Source: Alopecurus myosuroides
Lineage: Eukaryota; Streptophyta; Magnoliopsida; Poales; Poaceae
DNA length: 64,000 nucleotides
Direction of reading: 5' to 3'
Assembly: GCA_028641055.1 (NCBI GenBank)
Contig: CM054060.1
Coordinates: forward strand, 241,456,833-241,520,832
A program made the position numbers and the translations under genes. Within the stretch, counting starts at the first letter, position 1. Every line of letters starts with the position of its first letter. Below, one piece after another: positions 30,319 to 42,340 of this stretch. The notes beneath the pieces are model-generated. The model saw only the letters and a list, made by a program, of their open reading frames with translations. It had not been told where the DNA came from and searched no databases.

Positions 30319-30425
30319 TGAGATAGTTTGGTAGGACAACAAAAGACAACATTTCTGGTACTAGTACAAGTTTATAGGAGATAGTTTTGGTAGGACAACA
30401 AAAGACAACATTTCTGGTACTACTA
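30319..30425. repeat. Two-copy tandem repeat near the left CACTA end
   Basis: A segment of about 46 bp (agatagtttggtaggacaac...) appears at about 30321-30366 and again at 30378-30423 with minimal change. Subterminal repeats are usual in CACTA elements, where they bind the element's own protein. Confidence 0.8.
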
Positions 30426-30692
30426 CATCTATACACAAGGAATATACAGGCTAATTAGTTAAACAATTTAACACAATTTCTGACCACCAAACTAGCTCAT
30501 AAAACAACAACACAAGTTTGTTATCATTCTCTAAAATTACTCAGAAGTTCTCACCATCTACACTGTCAAGTTTCACTGCCATTACATAACCAAGGCCATC
30601 TTGGAAAGTTTGAAACATATATATTAACTAGATAGTAAATTAATGTGTAAGGAAAACAAGCCAATATGCAATTACATACCAGGGTCTAGAAC
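30426..30692. other. AT-rich, no feature seen
   Basis: About 270 bp between the subterminal repeats and the antisense gene. Probably the 3' flank of that gene; no motif recognised. Confidence 0.4.
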
Positions 30693-31184
30693 CTAAGATT
30701 TGACCTCACTGTTTGCATTAGTTACTCGAACGTCAAACATACCGAATAGACCATCATAATCAAACCTCACAAGATCGTTCGGTTGAATGTCATAAGCTTG
30801 ACAAAATGTTGTACAATATGGTCCACATATATAAGTCCTTCCAGGCCCATGTTCCATGTAGAAGTGGTATTCATTGACATTGCAGACAATACATGCCTTA
30901 TGTGGACCAACAACAAATTGCTCTATACGCTTATGGAAAGAACAAGGCAGATCCTACCATAGTACACATATATAAAATTTCATAGAATAAGCACACATAT
31001 ATTCGTCAACAAATCAAAAGCTCGGGAACAACATAATTGTAATGTCAAGGATACTTACTGCCTCTTGATGACAAAATTATGTAGACCCCCTCATCCTCAC
31101 TCTAAAATCCAATAATGGCAGTTCACTGCCGGCGAGGCAACAGTCAGGTTCATGAGAACAGAACTCACATAGGTTTTGAGCCAT
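30693..31184 (-). pseudogene. Antisense two-exon gene remnant with a B3-like C-terminus
   Basis: Exon 1 starts at ATG 31184-31182 (MAQNLCEFCSHEPDCC...) and reaches a donor (GCA|GTAAGT) near 31060, but has an in-frame TAA a few codons before it. Exon 2 is 30953-30693 after an AG acceptor. It encodes about 86 residues ending FDYDGLFGMFDVRVTN. The pattern of a hydrophobic 'DLVRFDYDG...FDVRV' tail after a Cys/Tyr-rich strand resembles the end of plant B3 DNA-binding domains; that is a similarity judged by eye. It points away from the transposase. Either a captured host fragment or a CACTA accessory gene; the internal stop suggests it is dead. Confidence 0.5.
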
Positions 31185-31370
31185 TCCTGAGTTTTAAACA
31201 CAAAAACAAGCATATTAATTAGAACAGAATCCATGATACAGCTACACAAATAACAACACTAATGATCAACAAAATTATTTCTACCGGTACTAATCTGCAT
31301 AAATACTACAATTTTAGTACTAAATCAGCACAATCTGCAGAAAACCCTGCAAAATACTAGTACTAATTAG

Positions 31371-31430
31371 TACTCCCCTCCGTTCCATAATGTAAGCCTT
31401 TCTAGCAAGCTAGTTCAGGGAACGGAGGTT
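31371..31430. mobile_element. Short Stowaway-like MITE remnant
   Basis: It starts TA-CTCCCCTCCGTTCC and ends GGAACGGAGG, inverted ends typical of grass Stowaway (Tc1/mariner-type) MITEs. It is only about 58 bp, so most of the interior is lost. It lies between the antisense remnant and the transposase promoter region. Confidence 0.65.
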
Positions 31431-32517
31431 TAGTAGTACTACTTGTACTGTTCATCGCCATGGCCGTAAAAAAAACCCAGCAGATTCAAACCGATGATGA
31501 CAGCCGATGAAGAGGGTGCTTACCGATGGTGAAGAAGAGTGTCGTCGCCGATGTTTTGCTGACCCTTTGCATCGTCGCCAATGATGACCCCAGCGGCGGA
31601 TTCGACCACACGTACCGCTGCATGCATGCACGCGAAAATGTGACATTCACTCTCCTCGCGCTCGCCATGCGCGCGGAGGAAAAAGAAAGGAGAAGGGAAA
31701 GGTAAGAACTTTGCGGCTTGTGAAGAAGAACGGCGACGGCGGAGGAGGCGGCGGTTATCTCCCCGTGGAGAAAAATGGCGGGGTTTTTCTCTCAGTAGAA
31801 GGGGACAGAGTGCTCTCTCTCCGCGTCTGTTCGGCTATTAACTCAAGTGGAGAATAAAGTCCAACGAAAATCAACCTGTGGCAGACATATGGGGACAAAG
31901 GGAACACGTGGATAACCCACGAAAATCCCATTGCCGCCTTGCCAGCATGCGGAGCTAGAGGGGCTGGCATGTGGGACCCACCACGGCTCAGACCAAAATT
32001 AAGTTTGGAAACTAGATCCAGTTCTCTCCACCCTTGTCTGTGGTGGCGGCGGACGGTGCTCTCCACAGAGCTCACCCCTTCCGTCCTTTTTTCTGGGGTT
32101 GTGCAAGCCGCCAGAGGCTCATCCTGCCGCCCCCACAACCCCAACCCCCCCTCCGCAGCCGCCATCTCCTCGCCCGCCCTCCACGGCTTACATCGCTGAT
32201 GCTCCCCTTCCGGCCGCATTCCCCGCGCACGCCTGTACTGTTCGGCTAGTTGGGGCTTTCCTTCCGGCCGCCTCTGCAAGCCAAGGTAAAGAACCCTCCC
32301 ATCCTTGTGCTACTTGCTAAGAATACCTAGAACTGTTGTGGAAATTGTTCTGCCAATTGATTAGTTTGCTCATGGTCTGTTATTAGTTTTTTCATGGTTA
32401 GTGATTTGATGTTCGTTAAACTCGATTAGTTTGTTCTGCAAATTCAGTAGCCTATTATAAAAAATGAGTACCCCCTTTCAAACAAATCCAATAATAGCTT
32501 GTTTCTCTCTTTAACAG
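31431..32517 (+). promoter_or_regulatory. GC-rich 5' region and leader intron of the CACTA transposase gene
   Basis: 31640-32280 is markedly GC-rich compared with its surroundings and lies between divergent genes. A 5' UTR exon appears to end at 32284 (AAG|GTAAAG), and an intron runs to CTTTAACAG at 32517, just before the ATG at 32518. Short frames here have no recognised domain. Confidence 0.5.
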
Positions 32518-35500
32518 ATGGATATGCGTTGGATTTCAAGTGGTAGACCTTGGAACCCTCCATATGTTGATGGAATCAAAGAGTCCTTAAGCTTATTCAA
32601 GGAGAGAAACGGCGATAATTGTCGTGTTCGATGCCCATGCACGAGGTGCCTAAATATGAAGATGCAGCATTTTGGAGAGATAACCCGGCACTTATAGATC
32701 CACAAATTTTCCAGTACCTACCTTCGGTGGATACATCATGGAGAGCCAAGTGATGTCGTGATTATTGAAGATCCTCCACATGATGATGGAAATGGTGGTG
32801 ATGAGGATGATCATGCGGGTCATGGGAATCATAATATGGATATGGATGACGAAGATGAGACAGATAGAGAAGCCGATGAAATGGAAGCAATGTTGAAAGA
32901 CCTCACGGGAGCAACATCCCATGAAGGAACATAAACTGAGGTCGAAGGTGGGTATGATAAAGTATTTGAAAAATTGTTGGCAGAGTCAGAACGCCCGCTT
33001 TACCCGGGAAATAAACACGTCGGTAGGATGACATTAATGATAAAGCTACTTCATCACAAATCGTATTACCAGGTCAGCAACGCTGCTTTTGATGCTTGGA
33101 TGCGTATATTTGCCAAGGCACTTCCGGACGGCAATACACTGTCCAAATCATATAGAGAAGCAAAAGCTTATATGAAGGAGTTGGGTCTTTCATATGACAG
33201 CATACACGTGTGCCCAAACAACTGCATAATTTTTAGAGGAGATTATGCTGATAAGGAAAACTTCCCAGAGTGTCAAGCATCAAGATGGAAGTATCCGGAG
33301 AGAAAGAGATCTGCTGTTAAAGTGTTGTGTTATTTTCCTTTGGCACCGAGGCTAAAGAGATTGTTTGCTTCGAGGAAAACAGCGGAGAACATGCAGTGGC
33401 ATGCGTTAAAGAGGAAGTCTGAAAAGGACATATTGAATCATCTGCAGCGTGGAAGGCTTTCGACGATGACTTCAAAACATTCGCGGGTGATCCTACAAAC
33501 GTAAGGCTCGGCATTGTCTCCGATGGCTTCAGTACCTATGGAACCATGATAACAAGCTACAACAAGTGGCATGTGTTTGCCATGTCGTACAACCATTCAC
33601 TAGAGGAGTTCAGTGATCCATCATGCTACATGCTTTGCTTGCTAGTCCCTGGCAAAACAAGTCCTGGAAAGGACTTTGGTCTTTTCATTCAGCCGTTGCT
33701 TGAAGATTTGCAGGACCTTTGGAAGGGTGTGAGGACTTATGTTTCATTTTCTAGGGAAATGTTTGATCTTCATGTTGCGGTACTCTGGTTGCATACACGA
33801 CTACCCAGCTTGTGACACTATGTCTGGGCGTACCACTCGAGGCTATGCTGCATGCCTGCATTGTGACAAAGATCCTCTATCAATGCCCATAACCAACAAA
33901 TTGTGCTACATTGGGCACCATCATTTCCTCCCCCATGACCAATACTGGCGGGGAAAGACAGACCTTCAAGGTGAACATTTCGTCATGAACAAGCGGCCAG
34001 AATCATTTACTGATAAAGAGTTGGAAGCTGAGCTGGAGAAGGTTAGACATCTAAAACCAGGAATTGGTCCGCAGAGCATCAGCAAGAAGAGGAAGCGTGG
34101 AGAACCTACACCGATCTGGAAGCGTAGGCTTGGTTGGTGGGACTTGCATTACTGGCCAAAGTTGAAACTTTGGCATAATCTCGACGTGATGCACATCAAA
34201 AAGAACATCTTAGACAGCATCCTTGGCACCGTCCTTGAACTCCAAGGGAAGAATAAGGACACCGTCAATGCCAGGAAGGATCTTCATATCCTTGGCATTA
34301 GAAAAAAATTGCAGCTGGATCCACGGGTAATGCCCCTGGACGTGGACCTGAAGAAATATAAATGTGTAATGACATATGGAAACTATACCCTAAACAAAGA
34401 TGCGAAGACACATCTATGCCAGTTTCTATTTGACTGTACATATCCAGATGGTTTTTGTTCCAACATGTCCAACTGTGTCAACATATAAACACGCAAGATC
34501 TCGGGACTTAAAACCCATGACTGCCACATCCTGTTGCAGAGAACATTATCTGCTGGGCTGCGGGGATTATTGAAAGACGATGTCTATCGGGCGATAGGTG
34601 GCCTAGGCAAAATTTTCAAGGACTTGTGCAGTAAAAGGTTGGAAAGAAGTGTTCTGCCCCGGCTGAAAGCTGAAATCCCAGTAATCTTGTGCATGCTTGA
34701 AAACATCTTCCCCCGGCGTTTTTTGATGTTATGGTCCACCTGCCTGTGCATTTACCTGACGACGCTTTGCTCCGAGTCCCTGTGAACTATGGGTGGATGT
34801 ATCCAATCGAGAGGATGTTGTGTACTTTGAAGAGATATGTGAGGAACATGGCACATACAGAAGGTTCAATTGCAGAGGCGTACATTTCCACCGAGTTCTT
34901 TACATTTGCCTCTAGATACTTGAAAGAAGATATTGATATAAGGTACAACCGGCAACGGAGATATGAGGTTCAACAAAAAGTTGAACGAGAAGAATCATCC
35001 TGTGATGTTATTCGCCATGGTGCGCGTTTAGTTGGAGCATATACTGCGATCAATAATGATAGCACTGAGACCCTGTCAATATAGCTTCATAGAATGGCTT
35101 GGTATGTCCTAAACAATTGTAGCAAGGTTACATGCTATATCCAGTATGTTCCCTACATCTGAATTTTATGTTACCCTAGAGATTGTATACCGCTTAGTTA
35201 CCGGAGTTTAATAACTCTTCATGGTTTGCAGAAAGTTCAGGACAAAGCTGGAGGAAGAAGGGACACCTGATGTCGAAGTTAGGGTTGAGCAGGATTTTCC
35301 AGGATGGTTCAAAGAGCATGCAAGTTTCCATTTGCATTTCTCTTAGACCTTCTGCATTTCATTGCATGATTTTGACCATGTTGTTTTTCTTTTTTTCTGT
35401 GGTACACAGATGATGAACAAGGCACGGGAAAGACCAGAAGTTCATGAAGACGAGTTGTTCGCATTGGCACTTGGCCCACACAGCAAAGTTAAAATATATT

Positions 35501-36270
35501 CAGTTTATCATGTGAACTTAGTTTGGTTTGTCACCGCTGAGCGTGAAAAAGGAAAGAAAACGCAAAACAGTGGAGTCATGACTGCTGGAGATCACAGCGG
35601 GGACGCAAGAGATTTTTATGGTGTCCTCGTGGAAATCAAAGAGCTGACTTATATCTCTATCGAGAAACATAAACGGACAGTTGTTCTGTTTGGTTGTGAA
35701 TGGTATCGTCTTGAAGCAGGCAGGGGCATGCGCAGGTTTAAACTGGAAAAGTATGATAAACTGTTTAGGAGCATCAACATTTCCAATTTGTGGTACGAGG
35801 ATGATAAGTATATCTTGTCAACCCAGACACATAAAGTGTTTTATATGCCAGACAATGTAGTGGGAGAACACTGCTGAATTCCAAAATTTGAGCATAGGCG
35901 GACCTTTGATGTGTCCGAACATGATAAGGACAAAGATGAGGAGGACAATGATGAGGAGGAGAGGCCTAGTATTCTAGAACATCAAGATGTCGAAGTCTCT
36001 GACAATGCGGATGTTCCTGCTGACCCGATATCCCATCCTCCGCCTCCGGCTACTCTGGAACGCACTGAAATGGCTCCCCGCATCCTCTCAGCAGATGAGA
36101 TTTGGGCTTATATCAAAGATCGGAAAAAGTTGTCTGTGCAGCCTAAGGAAGGTGAAGTACAAGATGGTGACCATGAATTAGAAGTCAGTGAGGATGAAGT
36201 AGACGACACATATGAGGATTATGACAGTGATCCGGGTGCACTGCCCGCAGATGATAGCGATGCAGACTAG
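32518..36270 (+). pseudogene. TNP2-type CACTA transposase gene with DUF4218 and DUF4216 regions, inactivated
   Basis: The start at 32518 gives a transposase-associated N-terminal domain (CPCTRCLN, ITRHL), with UAG at 32695-32697 and UAA at 32932-32934 in frame. The TNP2 core follows (PGNKHVGRMTLMIKLLHHK near 33000; IVSDGFSTYGTM near 33510; IHDYPACDTMSGRTTRGY near 33800; WHNLDVMHIKKNI near 34175). Shifts fall near 33440, 33790 and 34715, and a UAA at 34486-34488 precedes SGLKTHDCH. The DUF4218 region is at about 34725-35080 (HLPVHLPDDAL, GWMYPIERML). After introns near 35085-35231 and 35320-35410 the DUF4216 region follows (VLFGCEWYRLE near 35690). An acidic tail ends at 36270, after a UGA at 35875-35877. 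The protein would bind the element ends and cut DNA; this copy cannot. Confidence 0.9.
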
Positions 36271-36274
36271 AGTT

Positions 36275-36455
36275 GCATGCCTGTGTGCAAGCTTGTGTCG
36301 AACTGATTTTGCATGCTTTGTGTGCATGCTTTTGTTGAACTGATGTGCATGCCTGTTTGCATGATGTGTGTTGAAATGTTGTGCATGCCTGCTTGCATGC
36401 TTGTGTTGAACTGATGTGCATGCGTCTGTGCATGCTTGTGTTGAACTGAAGTGCA
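36275..36455. repeat. Imperfect tandem repeats after the CACTA transposase stop
   Basis: Several units built on gttgaactgatgtgcatgcc and tgcatgctt recur every 45-50 bp. They are followed by a GT-rich run at about 36478-36502. This is the likely 3' UTR or subterminal repeat region of the CACTA element. Confidence 0.8.
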
Positions 36456-36719
36456 TTCTTGCATTTTCTTTGAAATTTGTTTGTGTGTTTGTGTGTGTGT
36501 GTGATTTTTAGCTATTTGTCTCGTATATGTCAAAACCATAGCATTAAACATAGAGTACATATAAGTGCTCATAAAATTGACCGCGAACATGATATTACTC
36601 AAGTGCTACCATTACCCAATTATCTTTCTTACATTGCTAATATGCCATTACTCAACTGCCAGACATCATCATGCCAAGACACATTGCAAATTAAACTGAA
36701 AAAAACCAAATCATCAATA

Positions 36720-37273
36720 TATGCGGCCAGAATATTGAATCTTGCCTTCATGAGTAGGTTTTCCAGCAGCTTCATCAACACCTTCTCTGTGTACCCCTTG
36801 CTGCAGCACCTGATCTAGCTTATGCCTCAGTGCACTTATCTCTTCCTACAATGTGCTATTCTCGTCCATCTCTCTAAACACTGCATTACGCAGTTGAAGA
36901 ACCACCTGTTCCTAGAATTTTGTCCATTTTGGGTCGTGCCATGAGAACTTTCCACAACCATAAGGAATGCCATAGTTCTACAACCAAAATAAGATAAAAT
37001 TTAACCAAAAGCAAAATCTTGCAACCAAACTGAAACTAAAGAACGAATCTAAACCAAGCGTCTTTGGCATTTCAGGAATCTCCGGCCTGGATTATGGTCG
37101 GTCCAAGAAATCCACATGGTCATCTTCAAACTGCACATACATTTTGTTTCATTGGAGTGGTCCAAGCGCGCCGGAGTGTATGGAATAGGTTTGCGGCGAC
37201 GAGGAGGAAACCCCCCTTCGTGCGACGAGCACGAACTCTCGCCTCTAGCATCCATGCTTTCCCTGCGCGCCAT
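36720..37273 (-). pseudogene. Antisense GRF-type zinc-finger gene remnant inside the CACTA element
   Basis: Exon 1 (ATG 37273 to about 37056) ends with NPGRRFLKC, the signature of GRF zinc fingers. An intron donor lies at GCTTG|GTTTAG. Exon 2 starts at 36977 after TTGTAG and continues with YGCGKFSWHDPKW, the second half of the finger. The join of the two halves across the intron supports a real spliced gene. After the finger a UAG (36912-36914) interrupts a Glu/Leu-rich, coiled-coil-like tail (EISALRHKLDQVLQQ) that runs to about 36726 with more stops. GRF fingers bind single-stranded nucleic acid in known proteins. GRF-type ORFs next to grass CACTA transposases are common in my recollection. 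Dead as it stands. Confidence 0.65.
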
Positions 37274-37838
37274 GTGAGACAGGGGAGACAGGGAGGAACC
37301 CTAGAATCTCCAGGGAGAAAGAGGAGAGGGAAATTTAGCTGCGCGCCCTCGTCAGCGGCAGCGGCGGCAGAGGATTTACGGCACCAGCGGCGGAGGATTG
37401 ATGGCAGTGGCTTTGCTGTGGTGTGGTCGAGTTATTTAATTGGTACGTTCAGTTGTGTCAACGGCTATATTGGGTCCCACACTACCAACGGCTACAAACG
37501 GTGCACACAGCCTGAAGGTGGGGCCAGGCACCAAGGGCGTGGTCGTTGCCGGTCAAAGCAGTCAAACAGGGCAAGATGTGTGGCCCCAAGAAAATTCGCG
37601 ACGTTCTACGTGACCAGGCAAGTTTTATCAAAGGCAACTGGGCTCTTAGTGGGCTACTGGGTCAGAGAGGAAATTCCGTGACGTAAAACTAGCAAAAAGT
37701 CGGGAAAAACCAATCTGCGACGGACCAAACCAATACGTCGAGAGCAAACTCCACTTTTCAGCCATCCGCGATGGAAACACGCGACGTTATCGAAACGTTA
37801 CACTCAAAACGTCCCTGATCGCACGGAATTTGGTAGTG
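37274..37838. other. GC-rich right end of the CACTA element
   Basis: Upstream region of the antisense GRF-like gene, then subterminal sequence with short related words (gcgacgtt, atccgcgatgg, tctgcgacgg) before the proposed terminus at 37838. Confidence 0.5.
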
Positions 37839-40729
37839 GCTAACTTGCCAACAAATTCTTATTATATGCATAGGGAAAATTGATGTCATAAACTATACCT
37901 ACATTCCTTCTACAATACCCCAAGAGAAAAAATAAGACTAAGGAAACAAGAAACCACATTATAACCTGGGAAACATGTTCAAGTTTTCTAAACTAGGAAG
38001 CTACATTTATATTTATGGTGTTTCTCCAAGGATATGAATTCTAAGGAGGAAGTAAAGCCAAATGATAAATCCCACATAATCACCACCCACAAGTAAAGTG
38101 GCATGCATTAACCCTCACATTTTTGAGTGTTCCAGTCTCATATGAGAGTAGTTCACAAGTTCATCTAGTGAATTAAGCCATTTGGCTTGCTCCCGAGTTC
38201 TTTCTCAATAGGAGATAAACTTGGACAACGGGATAACAGAATTGCATGGACTACTTAGTCAGCAGTTGTTCTAACAAATTTCCTCCACGCACTAAAGCAT
38301 CAGTTCCTATCAAAGAGGAGTGCATCATCTTGCTCAACATCGGGATGAGTTAGGGAATCAAGAAATATTTTATTCTCACCATTTTACTCATCTATCTGCC
38401 ATAAGACTTGATCATAGGCAGGACATATGTATACTATGCATCCACACACATATGATCATGTTTTCACATGATTTAGTTGTTAGGCACTACAGTCCAAAGC
38501 CACTCATGTTTTCCATTTGACCAAGTACTTAAAATAGCAAACAAGGCTTACACACACAAAATTAAAATGTCAACCAAAGTTAATAATGGATCCAACTATG
38601 AAAATAACAAAGACACATAAAATAAAACAATTCCTTTCACTAATTAAAATCATTTAGTTTGATTTGGAATAATATTCCATAGTTGGTGATTTTCTATAAT
38701 ACATAAAAAACACTACTAAGTAGTTTTACAAATGGTTTCCTATAAGACTTATATCAAAATTATCCCATTTTAAACAGACCACTTTGGAAACAACATGTTT
38801 GTTGTGTGTGTTCATGTTATAGCATGTATTGGAGAAATTTTAAATCCATTTGATATGTAAATTGGAGAAAAAAAACACCTAAAATTGAGCACCCTAAGTC
38901 AAAAAAAAAATCTTGCTCAAAACTGAAAAAACCAAAACTTGGTGGCCTTGGAAATTTGATGAGGTTTTCAAATTTATTATTAATAATTTTTGTGTTTGCA
39001 AAAAGGTCCTAAAAACATAGGTTTTGTTCTCATTTTTATTAACCAGAAGGACTTCATTGTAAATATCCTAAAGTTTAGGGGGTTATCGCAAATCGCCATT
39101 TCCTTTCTTCTTCTTCTTCTTCCTCTACCAGAAGGCACAGGAGTGTCGTCGTGGCAACATCACTGCCACCTCCTGCTCGCCGCCGTTTCGCGAGGATAAA
39201 GACTCGTAGAGACGTCTTCATCGTGCTCTTCTTTCTCCTCCCACTCGCACTCGCTCTCTCTATCTCTGTGCATAACCGAAACCCTAACCCTAGATTTCCG
39301 TCCAGCACTCACTGACGCAGTTTCGGCCGCTCCCTTGTCCCAGCGAGCACGCCATCGTCACTGCGATCTTCTCCTCTACCTCATATAGCAAGCCCAGGGG
39401 CTAGGATGGCCAGAATCACCGGAATTGCGTCGTCTTCTACCCCACAGCAGTTGCCGGAAATAGCTTATCGCCGGCGCTCTAGACCACTCTATGCCTCATC
39501 GTTTGCTTCACTGCAATCAGGCTGAGCCACTGATCCTCTTGGTGTTCTCCATTTTGGTTATCATGGGTGGATTCACCGTCGTCGTCATCATCCTGCGCTG
39601 CCGCTGCAAAACTTGCATGTCGGCAAGTCTCCTACGACCCAAATCCAGCAGCGCCGCCACTTTTAGGTCTATCAGAGTCCCCTCTACCTAGCAGAAACGA
39701 TCGATTACAACAATTTGTAGCAAATCAGTGGATTCAAATCCAACGTAGTAAATGCCCTCCACTGCTGACACAAGCATGACGTCATCCCGACGTTATAAGG
39801 ATTTTTCTTTTCAATTTTCTTTTTTTAATTAAATCAAACATGACAAGTGGGTCCCACCTGTCAATTAAAAAAATGGCAGAAAAATCAATATCTTTCAAAA
39901 TACTTACCAAAAAAATACAAATAAAATTTCTAGATGTTTAGAAAAATATAATCTAAATGTTTATAAAATTTTCAAAAATATTTGATAAAATTTAAATTTA
40001 AACATTTTTTGAATTTAAATTAATTCATTTAAAATTAAGAAACATAATAATTTTTTTAATAATTCTAGAAAAATAAAAGTTGTGTACCAAAATTCTTAGA
40101 AAGACAAATGCAACTTATTTATGATGTTTTCAAATTCATTTGACCGAGTTTTTAAGTGATAAATATTTGTATAGCCATTTAATTCATTTAAAATTAGGAA
40201 ATCAATAACTTATTCAAATCTTTTCAGAAACATTCAAATAATATACCAAATGAAAGATAACAACATTTTCAAATACATTATGACTAGAACAACTTATTTT
40301 GTTTAACTTATGAATTCTATTTTTAGTAGGACAATGAAATGCATTAATATTCCAATCTAACCGTAAGTAACCATCACCACACTATTTTCAATAATAGTTA
40401 ATTCCTAATAGTTTTACACTTTATAACGTCATCACAAACTATAATGAATTACAAATAGGTAGAGTTGATTGTATTTTGTACCCACTTTCAGTTAAATTCT
40501 TTTTGTCTTATCCCCCCACTTTTCAACAACAAAAAATAACATGTGTGGTTATTTCTTTAAAGTTGTTTTCGATATGATATTGCCTTGTTTTATAACCAAG
40601 TAATAAATACGTCTATTTAAACATGGAAACAATTGTTTTGCTAAATAAAATGGAACACATGTAAGTCTAAAAGAAGTAACAACATCACCACCACAAGCAA
40701 TGAAACAACCTTAAGTCACCTAAAACAAA
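37839..40729. other. AT-rich unassigned DNA
   Basis: No convincing gene. A (CTT)n run is at 39105-39122 and a CT-rich segment at 39228-39262. A GC-richer block at 39100-39700 resembles a transposon or gene 5' region (cgaaaccctaaccctag), and a very AT-rich block fills 39800-40700. Part of this may be a long LTR belonging to the element whose primer site is at 42329, but I cannot fix a left border. Confidence 0.5.
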
Positions 40730-42326
40730 TGTGATCTTAGTATCGTATCGAGCGTGGCTTACACTGGTAAGTTGGGTATTTTCAGGGTACTTTGCGATGC
40801 ATCTCATTACTATGCATGTATCATCTTGCCAGTGTTTTTGTAGTGCTTACCGGGACTAGTTTGCTATCTTTCAGATCTCGGGATTTCCACGCACCCTCGA
40901 ACCTGAAGAACATGGATATTATTATTTCTATCTAAGGCAAGTTCATCACTTGATCATATCCTTTGCAGTATTTCCCAAGAACTATTTAAAAAAAACCTAT
41001 TGTATTACCACCTATTCTCAAAAGAATGCATGATCCTATTTTTATAATAATATGACTAACTGAATGACTACCCGAGTGTTAGTGTTCTGTTTGGTGGGCG
41101 GATGGAACCATGGTAAGATGAATAGGTCAAAGGAGGGTTCCATCTGCATGGGAAAGTATTACCTAGGACTTAACAACAAATGTCATCACAACTCAGTGCG
41201 TCGTAAATACCCTGTTAACCATGGGTCTTGTATGGGGCGAGTAAGTCAGCTGTGATCTTTTCCTGTTCACATGTCAACGGGCTGCCAGAGCCGTATGCTG
41301 TAGGTCTTGCAAGACTGCATGCACATGGGTGGGATCCCTTAATTCCCTCCGACTCTGGGGTCTATGATGGTCTGCCCGGGGTGCCTAGATACCTATAATG
41401 AGGAGTAGAATCAGGGGCTAAACCTGCATGGCAGAAATGGGTGGGCATGTGTTGTGTGGAGAAGCATGGTTTGGTTTGGATCAACAATGGGGCCCCACAT
41501 CTAAGTGGGTATGGATAGGAACAATCTCCTGGTTGTGCAACATGGTCTTGATCGCCTATGGGTAAAGTAACGCACCTCTGCAGAGTGTAAAAGGATGTGA
41601 CATGTTACCCCTATTCCGGGAAGGAGCTGTGAACGCTAAAGGAAAGGAACTCCATGAAGTTCTAGACCCTGTGATGATTTGGCGGGCATAGTTTTCAATA
41701 TTAAAAGCAGCCTCTCGAAGAAAGATTTTCAAAAACCTTGCATTAGCTTATGAATCTTTTGAGTCTAAAGCTGTAGTTAGTGCATAAAATTACCTACTGT
41801 ATATAATGAAATTGTTGAGTAACGCTCGTTACTCATCCGTTCCCGTTTGACCCCCTGCTTGCACTTGAAGCCTAAATGGAGGTCTTCATCGAGAAGCCAA
41901 CGCTATCTAATGAAGTTAAGAGGAGTCTTATTCTACTTAACTGATGGAGCGTCGTCATTAGAAATGCTGGTGGAGTAGAAGCTATCAAGGTGTAGGTGGA
42001 GTCTATTCCTGGACTTAGACTCTCACAAGCCATAGATTAGGGCTGACATGAGCCATAGTCGATTAGGTTCCGAGCTAGAGCTCTTCTCTGGCTTGGAGCT
42101 TCGATTTTCCTCTTCTGATGTTTCATTTGCATGAGATCTTTTTTTTATTCATCAAAGAGATTCTCGAGATTTTGTAATGAAAGGTTGTATCCTAAAGCTT
42201 TGCTTGGACCTTCTATGTTTCCGTTGTACCACTTTGAGGGATGTAATATTCACGGATAAGTCCTTCTGTGAGTATTATGTCAAAGACTTGTGCACTACAC
42301 ATGAAGTGGTGTGTTGGGTCACCACA
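40730..42326 (+). repeat. Probable LTR upstream of a TGGTATCAGAGC primer site
   Basis: The right end ...GGTCACCACA lies two bases before the primer site. TGTGATC at 40730 is a possible start, but the left border is a guess and the LTR may begin further left. No coding sequence inside. Confidence 0.4.
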
Positions 42327-42328
42327 GC

Positions 42329-42340
42329 TGGTATCAGAGC
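42329..42340 (+). other. Primer binding site TGGTATCAGAGC
   Basis: The standard initiator-Met-tRNA type primer site of many plant LTR retrotransposons, right after an LTR-like CACA end. It shows that an LTR retrotransposon starts here on the plus strand. Confidence 0.8.

Larger units (their letters stand above)
30283..37838 (+). mobile_element. CACTA (En/Spm-type) DNA transposon remnant
   Basis: A TNP2-class transposase gene with downstream DUF4218 and DUF4216 regions identifies the superfamily. The left end is proposed at CACTACAAAGG (30283) and the right end at the complement of CACTACCAAATTCCGTGCG (ending 37838). The two ends share only about the first nine bases, and the flanking trinucleotides (AAT, GCT) do not match. 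The borders are therefore tentative; one or both true ends may be lost. The interior holds two antisense gene remnants, one at each side. Confidence 0.7.

Noticed and set aside
32034..32320. Pro-rich plus-strand frames at 32.0-32.3 kb
   Set aside because: GC-rich 5' region of the transposase gene; several frames are open at once, as expected by base composition.
30693..37273. B3-like and GRF-like frames as host genes
   Set aside because: Both lie within a CACTA element, carry in-frame stops and lack full-length domains or neighbouring host genes.
39075..39308. Glu-rich minus-strand frame at 39.1-39.3 kb
   Set aside because: The Glu run is just the (CTT)n microsatellite read backwards.
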